Assembly (NCBI GenBank): GCA_041666465.1
Contig: JBAYGX010000020.1
Location: 1-16,197 of the forward strand
Direction of reading: 5' to 3'
DNA length: 16,197 nucleotides
From: XYC2-FULL-41-22 sp041666465
GTDB lineage: Bacteria; Patescibacteriota; Gracilibacteria; UBA1369; UBA12470
Part shown: one piece after another, positions 1-6,191 of the stretch
Layout: each line of letters starts with the position of its first letter
How positions within the stretch are numbered: position 1 is the stretch's first letter
Position numbers and translations under genes: made by a program
Notes under the pieces: model-generated
Databases searched by the model: none
The model's input: only the letters and a program-made list of their open reading frames with translations
Told to the model about the DNA's origin: nothing

Positions 1-150
1 AGCTAGTGAAGAGAAGAAAAGAGAGGACCTAGTAGGCTAGTAAAGATAGTTAAGATGCTAGTGAAGAAAAGAAAAAGAGGACCCAGTTAAGCTAGTTAAG
101 ATAGTTAAGAAACTAGTAAAGAGGGGATAAGAGAAAGAAAGAGAAAAAAT
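1..150. repeat. Purine-rich CTAG-containing tandem repeat, period about 55 bp
   Basis: Two adjacent copies, 2-56 and 57-111, share most bases with only a one-base shift inside. Each begins GCTAGTGAAGA and ends near AGATAGTTAAGA. A third, degraded copy starts near 112 (ACTAGTAAAGAG) and fades into an A/G-only tract up to about 150. All frames are closed by TAG and TAA, so this is non-coding. Similar CTAG/TAGT-rich blocks occur at 14140-14172 and 16087-16121. Confidence 0.75.
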
Positions 151-159
151 CAGAATTTT

Positions 160-193
160 AAAAGGTCGTTTCTCGATGGAGGAGCGACCTTTT
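160..193. terminator. Long hairpin, probable bidirectional intrinsic terminator
   Basis: The arms 160-174 and 179-193 pair over 15 consecutive positions, two of them G-U wobbles, closing on a GATG tetraloop. The outer pairs are AAAA/TTTT, so RNA from either strand ends the stem in a short U run, the form of a bidirectional Rho-independent terminator. The U run is only four bases and C194 follows, so efficiency is uncertain. It lies between the edge repeat and the promoter of the giant gene, and would insulate that gene from upstream transcription. Confidence 0.6.
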
Positions 194-247
194 CATATCC
201 CCATTTCGCATCTGCTGGATTTGACCGGTTTGTTTTTTGTTTTACAG

Positions 248-275
248 TTGACTTTCTCCCGTATTTTGCTAGAAT
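248..275 (+). promoter_or_regulatory. Extended -10 sigma70-type promoter of the giant gene
   Basis: The -35 TTGACT (248-253) is followed by a 16-bp spacer and TAGAAT (270-275), preceded by TG at 267-268, which makes an extended -10. Both hexamers match consensus at 5 of 6 positions. The predicted transcript starts near 282, only about 15 nt before the ATG at 297. No Shine-Dalgarno sequence lies in that leader. Confidence 0.65.
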
Positions 276-296
276 TCTGACTTATTTTTTAAGTTG

Positions 297-3200
297 ATGG
301 TTTTTATGCCTGCAGTTGAAGCATTAACAGATGAGCCTGCAGTTGAAGTTGCTCTTAAGACAAGAGAAAGGGAGCTTTTTGATGATGATTTGTTTCTTGA
401 AACTCGTTTGGTTTTGGCGACAAAGGCAATGGGTGGTGTTGATATGTCATCTTTTCTTGATGAGGCTATCGCAAGAAGAACTGTGAGCGTGTCTCGTGAT
501 AAGCCTTGGCCTTCCTGGGGTGGAAAAGTGTTACCAGCTGATATGCCAGGGTATTCGAGTTGTTCCGAGGGTTTGCCACGAGATGTTTTGCCTTTTAAAG
601 AATTGCCAAATATTAGAATCGGTAGACCTACTTCTCATGGTTTTGGTCATGATGTTGCTCGGGGACAGGCATATTTGCGCGGGATTCCTATGGCATGTCC
701 TGTTCATAATGTGCTTAACTTTCCCGGTTGGTGGCATTATTGGCAATATGATGACTCTCTTGCTTATAGTGAGACTAGACCTTCTAATCGTTTGGGTGCG
801 TATTCTGATCAAGCTTTTGAGGTATATAACAAGGCGCATCCTCGTAAGAAAAGGGTTTGGCCTGAATTGCCGAAAAGACCCGATCCAAGAAGGAAAGGTT
901 CTATTGAAAATGATGGTGGTAAATTAAGAGTTCGATTAGGGATAAGAAGAGGCTTGGCTCCGGATAATGATGATATTGCTGTTGCGATTGAAAATGGTGG
1001 TTCTGGTGAAAGTAGGTTTAGCAGAGCGGTTTGGTATGATTTGGTTGCTCCTTATTTGTCGCAACATGATGTGCCGGAAGGGGATCCGGTGTCGTGGTCT
1101 GCGAAAAGACTTCAGATTTTATGGGGAATGGGTTATCACGCATGTCTTTTTGTTGGAGCTGAACCTTGGGAGCTTGAAGATGTTATTTGCGAGATGGCTC
1201 ATAGAACTTTCAATGCAGATTCGAGTGATTTAGCGGAACCAAGAGAGTTCGAATATGGTAAAGATGAGCGAGTTTATATTGATGGGGTGAAAACTCGACT
1301 TGGTCGTGCCTTGTCGCCGGAACTTACGGTATTTCTGCTTGAAAATAGAGAAGCCATTTGTGTCGGGAAAGAGCTCCAAGAGAATGAACCGGATTGTATT
1401 GTCCCTTCCAAGGATGTTTTCCCCTTCTTGAGAGCGTTTGATACTTTTGTTGAAAACGGGTTGCATGTTGATAGGTTAAGCGCTTTTTATAGGGCTTTTT
1501 GCGCAAAAGGGGTTACAAGACCTCTTAATAAAGCTTTATGTATAGTTTATTATATCTATTCAGGGAAGGTTGAAGTTGATTGTGGTAAAGGCAAAATGCC
1601 TTATTCTGCCGGTGAGCAAAAGCCTTGGTGGTTTCGTGAAAATTTTGATTTGGTTAAAGAATTTTTTGATGAAGATGTTGATGGTGTTTCGGTTGTCGGT
1701 AATGAACTTAAGGTTGGTGTTTGTGATCAAGGAATAGATTTAATTATCAATCTCGCTTCTTGCGGTAGGTTTGCAACTCCCGAAACCGTAAGGTTATATA
1801 AATCCGCAAGTCCTTCTTTTTTAAGAAGGGTTGGTGAAGATCCGACTGATGGGTTTTCTCGGCATGCCGATGCTACTGCATCTTTTGCCGGGAGGGTTGC
1901 AAGAAGTTTTGCGATTGGAAATGAAGATCGTGGTAGCGCAATTTTTGCATTGGCTGAGTCAATGGTTCCTTTTGATAGAGGAGCTGAATTACTGGATGGA
2001 TTGTGGTCGTTTATAGAAAAGCAAAAGCCTGAAAGTTTTGTGGGGGCCAGGTTGCGAGGATCTGATCACGGAATAAATTTCCCCGGAATGGCTGAATATT
2101 TAACAAGTGTAGGTGGAGAAAATGGTTGTTCCGATCCCTCTGTTGCAGGTTTCTTTGGAGCACTTGGTCCTTTGTATTTTCGCGGGTATCATCGTAGTTC
2201 GGTCCCTTGTCGTGAAGCGATGGATTCGTGTGATAATCCGCGACCTCGTTTGTTATCGTTGCGTTCTACGAGTGTTGTTCCTGCGGATTCCAGGTTGGAC
2301 TTGTCTCCGCTTGAGATGTTGGAAATATATGAGTTGATGGCAAAGAGAGTTGGTGATTCCAATGCCGATATGGTTTTGAGGGTTTTCTATGGCTCTCTGG
2401 CGCGGGATTGTCATCCTTTGATGGAGGGGTTGCCGGAAGCTATTTCGAGAATTCTTGAGTCCGGTGAGAGTAGTTTCAAAGGTTCATATTCAAGGTTCGC
2501 ATCTTCTCGAAGTTGGGGAGCCAGTTATAGTGACCCGGATCGTAAAGCCGGTGAATGTGCGTTTATTGTCAAACATGTTTTTGGATCTTTGCTTTCTGCC
2601 GCTCGTGGAGGGATTGTCACGAGTCAAGAAGTTGAGAAAATTATGAGGATAGTTAGTTATAGCAGGGCAGGTAAGGATCCTAATAGTCGATGGTTGGATG
2701 AAAATGAGGATGCTGCTTGTCGCATGATGGGCAGACTTGAACAGTTTGGTAGTCGTTATAAGTTGATGTCTGAATTGGAGGCTGTTGGTGCCGTTTCTTC
2801 GGATCAGTTAAAAATGTCATGCAGAGGTCATCTTAAAACCGGTAAGTTTGAAAAATATCAAATAGATCGATCTGATCACGATGTATTGAGAATTGATAAG
2901 CGATTTTTGGAACATTTGGTTGCACTTTGTCGTCTTAAGGTTGTAGCTACTCCTTTTCAAGATGGAGTTGTTGATACGCTTCTTTCTGATGGGAAGGCTC
3001 TTAAACTGGCTAGGTCTGAATGGAGGGGGCTCCCCGAAGGTGATGTCGATTATGCTCCGATTTTTGCAGGATGCTCGGGTGTTGTTTTTGATGGGACGGA
3101 AGAGTCTGTTCAACGAATCTTAGATGTTTTGGATAGTCGAAAAGAAGAGTTTGGATGTATTTGGGAGCTTACTAATCCTAATAGCGGTGGAGGAGATAGA

Positions 3201-6053
3201 ACTCATAGTTTAATGGGTTTCTACAAGTCCGGTTCGCCGAAATTCGGTGCTGTTTTGAGTGCGATTGGGCCGAAATATTCTTCTCATATTGCTGGTGTAT
3301 TGGCTTATATGCATTTGGCACCGATGTGTTCTAAAGATGATTTCTCCGGTGTTGAAGCTTTTGCGGCTGCTCTTCCGGAAGGTTGTTCACTCTCGCCTGC
3401 GATGGTTGTTCGTGCTTTGGCAGATCATTTAAGTGGTTACAACAGTCGTCTTATTGAAGATTTCTTGTTTGGTGCGGATAAATTTAATTTTAATGAGTGC
3501 ATTGCTATGTTTGGCAAGTTTGGTATTTCGAGAGAAGCGTTTTTGCTTCCTTTTTGCCAACACATTTTAGCTGCTGCTTCCAATTCGGTATTCCCAGATA
3601 ATTTTGCTAGAGAGTTTTCTCAAGGGAAAGTTGATTTGGGGGTAAGTTTGCATAGACTTAATACTTTTCACATTGATCTTAAACCTTTTGCTGATGCAAT
3701 AAGTTCTAATGAACAAGTAATGACAGCTTTTTTGTTTGGTAAATTCGATTTGGAGGCGTGTTCTGATGTTTTTGCAGTATACGGGATTTCAAAAGCAGAA
3801 TTTGATGCATGTGTAAAAAGTAGAGCAATGGTTGCAGTTGCAGATAAGGGCTTCTATAGTCGCTTTGCCGGAGGGTTTGTAAAAGGTGAAGTGGATCTTA
3901 GCGTTAGTCTTTCCAGGACCCGTAGTTTGGGGTTAGATATTTCACCTTTCGTTGGTGCTATAACTAACGATTATCATATTGCATCTGCTTATTTGTTTTA
4001 TGGAAAATTTGATTATACTCATTGTATTTCCGTGTTTGAATCATTCGGTGTGCCAAGAGATAACTTTTTAGGGCGATTAAGGAAAACCATTGTTTCTATT
4101 GTTACAGGTTTGCAATCCAACTTTGATTTATCGCGTAGGTGTTTGGATGGAGATTTTTTGCAGAATAGTCTTGGTAGGCTTGTTGCGGTTGGAGGTGATC
4201 CGAAATCTTTTGTAGATGCCATAGCCGGTAATAATAGTATTGCATCTCAATTTTTACTCGGTGGTAAATTTGATTTTGGTCATTGTATTTCCGTGTTTGA
4301 ATCATTTGGTATACCAAGAACTGTATTTACAACACGATTAAATAGAAATCTTGTTGCTACTCTTTCCAGCATAAAATTCAATTCAGACTTTGTTAATGGA
4401 TGTTTAAATGGGAGTGTTGATTTGGATTTCAGTCTTCAAAGGGTTGCAACTATTGGATCGGATCCAAAAGCTCTTTTGCAAGGACTTTCTGTCGCCATTG
4501 ATCCGATTAGGTTTGTTGCTCTAGCTGCTAATGGTGGGCAAGGGGCTCTTTTTGTGCAAGCTTATTTTAGTGCAATGAATAGATATGGTTTTGATACCTC
4601 TGAATTAAGAAGAAAGATGCCTGCTACTCTTGCCACATTTATGTTTACCGGAGGAGGTAGTCATTCTTTGGTGCATGGTGGTGGCATTAGTTTATCCACA
4701 AGTGATTCCGGGCAAAATGCAAGAATTTCAGCTGGGATTTTGGCTAATGTTGCCTCTAGTGTTTTTGCGGCACGGCGTATGATTTGTTCCGGTCGAGATG
4801 GATTGATTGTTCCCGCTATTTCCGGAGGTGGTGTTGATGCGCTTGTTACCGCATTGGTTGATCCAAGATTGTCTTTGGAAAGGGTTGGTTTTCAAGGTGA
4901 TTTGTTAAGTGTTTCTGGGTTATCAAGTTTGGTTGAAGAATTCTACCAAGATAGAGAGAGCCATGTCCCATTGTTGCTTGATGCTATCAGGCAGAAAAGA
5001 GTGCAATCGGTTGGTCTTCTGTCCGTTGCCATGAAGCTACATCTTTACAAAGGGCATAAATTTAGTCCGGAATTCGTTCATAGAGTATCTTGTATGCCAG
5101 GATTTTCCAATAGTGGTGGATTTAAGTTGGATAATGATGATAGTTGTCTTGTTTGTAATCCTTTCCCAAGTGCCGGTGAGCTTAAAGTTATTTTACAATG
5201 GCTTGGCTTGTTGGAATTGCTTTCTTCTGAAGAACGGAACGCGGAATTCCAGTTAACAGGTCCATATGAACTTGACAATATGCATGCTGGATATCTGGTT
5301 ACTTCCTTATTACTTGCAACAAAGAGGTACTTGCCTATTAATGCACACTCTTTTAGCACTGCCGGTTACAATTCAAGTCTTGGAAGAATTGCATTGCAGT
5401 CAGGTGGCGCTCATGCGTTTAGGTTCCCTTTCCAAACATTCTCTTCCGAAAGTCCTGCCGACAGAACTGATGTGATTAGCAATATTGATATTGATAATGT
5501 TGATATTTTCCAATTGGTACATACTCTTATGGTTCATCATCAGAAAGATGGTCCTTTGAGAGGTGTCGCTCGGTGGTTTATGAATGGGATGAAAGGATTA
5601 TTACATTCATATAAGGGTGTTGATGTTACAACTCTCGGCAGTTCCGTTGAAGGGTTGGATAGTCTTGATAAAAGAGCGCTTTTTGCCAAAATGAAAAAAA
5701 TGCAAAGTGCTTGTGGTGGTGGTGCTGATTTTATATTGGATGGTCCTTGGATCGGTGGTGATTTGCAAAATGTTGAAGCATTTGCTCATCATATGATTTG
5801 TGTTGGTGTTTGTACGGCTGTTTATGCACAGGGAGACGATTTGTTTAATCGAATTAATGACATTTTGGATATCGCAAAAGAGAAAATAAAGCCTTATCAG
5901 GCAGGTTTGCTTGTAGGTGCAGGTTATCGGTATGAGGCCGGAGAGTTTATGGTTTTTGTAGATTCTCCTGATAGTGAAGTTAGAGAGTTATTTCGATTAG
6001 GATGCTCAAGCCCGGATGTTGAAGAGGTTAAAGCCCTTTTGAATATAAAGTAA
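297..6053 (+). CDS. Giant orphan protein (1918 aa) with internal 87-88-aa repeats
   Basis: I do not recognise this protein. It is one uninterrupted frame ending in TAA. I chose ATG 297; TTG 294 and ATG 306 are in frame and equally close to the promoter. There is no signal peptide and no convincing membrane segment, so a cytoplasmic location is inferred. Visible regions (residues counted from TTG 294) are an aromatic stretch near 143-150 (FPGWWHYW), a basic Pro-rich stretch near 182-203, and a long mixed region. A helical-looking repeat array follows at about 1029-1405, then a C-terminal region with Gly/Ser-rich loops and a late segment near 1760-1919. Cys, Gly and aromatic residues are frequent, and I see no nucleotide-binding, protease or nuclease signature. 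It has its own promoter and is followed at 138 bp by another large orphan on the same strand. Codons strongly favour T or G in third position. Confidence 0.85.
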   Translation: MVFMPAVEALTDEPAVEVALKTRERELFDDDLFLETRLVLATKAMGGVDMSSFLDEAIARRTVSVSRDKPWPSWGGKVLPADMPGYSSCSEGLPRDVLPFKELPNIRIGRPTSHGFGHDVARGQAYLRGIPMACPVHNVLNFPGWWHYWQYDDSLAYSETRPSNRLGAYSDQAFEVYNKAHPRKKRVWPELPKRPDPRRKGSIENDGGKLRVRLGIRRGLAPDNDDIAVAIENGGSGESRFSRAVWYDLVAPYLSQHDVPEGDPVSWSAKRLQILWGMGYHACLFVGAEPWELEDVICEMAHRTFNADSSDLAEPREFEYGKDERVYIDGVKTRLGRALSPELTVFLLENREAICVGKELQENEPDCIVPSKDVFPFLRAFDTFVENGLHVDRLSAFYRAFCAKGVTRPLNKALCIVYYIYSGKVEVDCGKGKMPYSAGEQKPWWFRENFDLVKEFFDEDVDGVSVVGNELKVGVCDQGIDLIINLASCGRFATPETVRLYKSASPSFLRRVGEDPTDGFSRHADATASFAGRVARSFAIGNEDRGSAIFALAESMVPFDRGAELLDGLWSFIEKQKPESFVGARLRGSDHGINFPGMAEYLTSVGGENGCSDPSVAGFFGALGPLYFRGYHRSSVPCREAMDSCDNPRPRLLSLRSTSVVPADSRLDLSPLEMLEIYELMAKRVGDSNADMVLRVFYGSLARDCHPLMEGLPEAISRILESGESSFKGSYSRFASSRSWGASYSDPDRKAGECAFIVKHVFGSLLSAARGGIVTSQEVEKIMRIVSYSRAGKDPNSRWLDENEDAACRMMGRLEQFGSRYKLMSELEAVGAVSSDQLKMSCRGHLKTGKFEKYQIDRSDHDVLRIDKRFLEHLVALCRLKVVATPFQDGVVDTLLSDGKALKLARSEWRGLPEGDVDYAPIFAGCSGVVFDGTEESVQRILDVLDSRKEEFGCIWELTNPNSGGGDRTHSLMGFYKSGSPKFGAVLSAIGPKYSSHIAGVLAYMHLAPMCSKDDFSGVEAFAAALPEGCSLSPAMVVRALADHLSGYNSRLIEDFLFGADKFNFNECIAMFGKFGISREAFLLPFCQHILAAASNSVFPDNFAREFSQGKVDLGVSLHRLNTFHIDLKPFADAISSNEQVMTAFLFGKFDLEACSDVFAVYGISKAEFDACVKSRAMVAVADKGFYSRFAGGFVKGEVDLSVSLSRTRSLGLDISPFVGAITNDYHIASAYLFYGKFDYTHCISVFESFGVPRDNFLGRLRKTIVSIVTGLQSNFDLSRRCLDGDFLQNSLGRLVAVGGDPKSFVDAIAGNNSIASQFLLGGKFDFGHCISVFESFGIPRTVFTTRLNRNLVATLSSIKFNSDFVNGCLNGSVDLDFSLQRVATIGSDPKALLQGLSVAIDPIRFVALAANGGQGALFVQAYFSAMNRYGFDTSELRRKMPATLATFMFTGGGSHSLVHGGGISLSTSDSGQNARISAGILANVASSVFAARRMICSGRDGLIVPAISGGGVDALVTALVDPRLSLERVGFQGDLLSVSGLSSLVEEFYQDRESHVPLLLDAIRQKRVQSVGLLSVAMKLHLYKGHKFSPEFVHRVSCMPGFSNSGGFKLDNDDSCLVCNPFPSAGELKVILQWLGLLELLSSEERNAEFQLTGPYELDNMHAGYLVTSLLLATKRYLPINAHSFSTAGYNSSLGRIALQSGGAHAFRFPFQTFSSESPADRTDVISNIDIDNVDIFQLVHTLMVHHQKDGPLRGVARWFMNGMKGLLHSYKGVDVTTLGSSVEGLDSLDKRALFAKMKKMQSACGGGADFILDGPWIGGDLQNVEAFAHHMICVGVCTAVYAQGDDLFNRINDILDIAKEKIKPYQAGLLVGAGYRYEAGEFMVFVDSPDSEVRELFRLGCSSPDVEEVKALLNIK
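3378..4506 (+). repeat. Internal repeat array in the giant gene (unit 261-264 bp)
   Basis: A motif of the form KFD-x4-C-x2-VF-x2-FGI-x-R/K-x2-F starts at residues 1063, 1150, 1238 and 1325, a spacing of 87, 88 and 87. Between anchors each unit has a segment like SL-x-R-x4-G-D-x-K-x-F-x-DAI, followed by a hydrophobic FLFGG-like step. A partial unit precedes the first anchor, and a last unit runs on to about residue 1405. The third and fourth units are also similar as DNA: 4020-4045 and 4281-4306 are identical over 26 nt at an offset of exactly 261. This suggests recent duplication or gene conversion within an otherwise divergent array. Confidence 0.85.
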
Positions 6054-6129
6054 TTAAAAAAATGCGTGTCAGATATACTACAAATAGTGCAAAAGACCTT
6101 TTTGGACTAGGCTTGTCAAGTTTGTATTA

Positions 6130-6159
6130 TTGTCGTGGCAACACTTGTATATATATAAT
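6130..6159 (+). promoter_or_regulatory. Putative promoter of the 910-aa gene
   Basis: A perfect TATAAT lies at 6154-6159, with TTGTCG (6130-6135, 4 of 6) at an 18-bp spacing. Transcription would start near 6166, giving a leader of about 26 nt that is almost only A and T and has no Shine-Dalgarno sequence. The 138-bp gap before this gene shows no clear terminator, so some read-through from the giant gene is also possible. Confidence 0.5.
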
Positions 6160-6191
6160 GAATTCTATTTTAAAATTTTAATTTAAAAAAT

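Noticed and set aside
1..150. CRISPR array
   Set aside because: The repeats are adjacent and degenerate with no unique spacers, and no cas genes are present.
6061..6130. Terminator between the two large orphan genes
   Set aside because: Only weak, mismatched pairing around GACCTTTTTGG was found; no stable stem followed by U residues.
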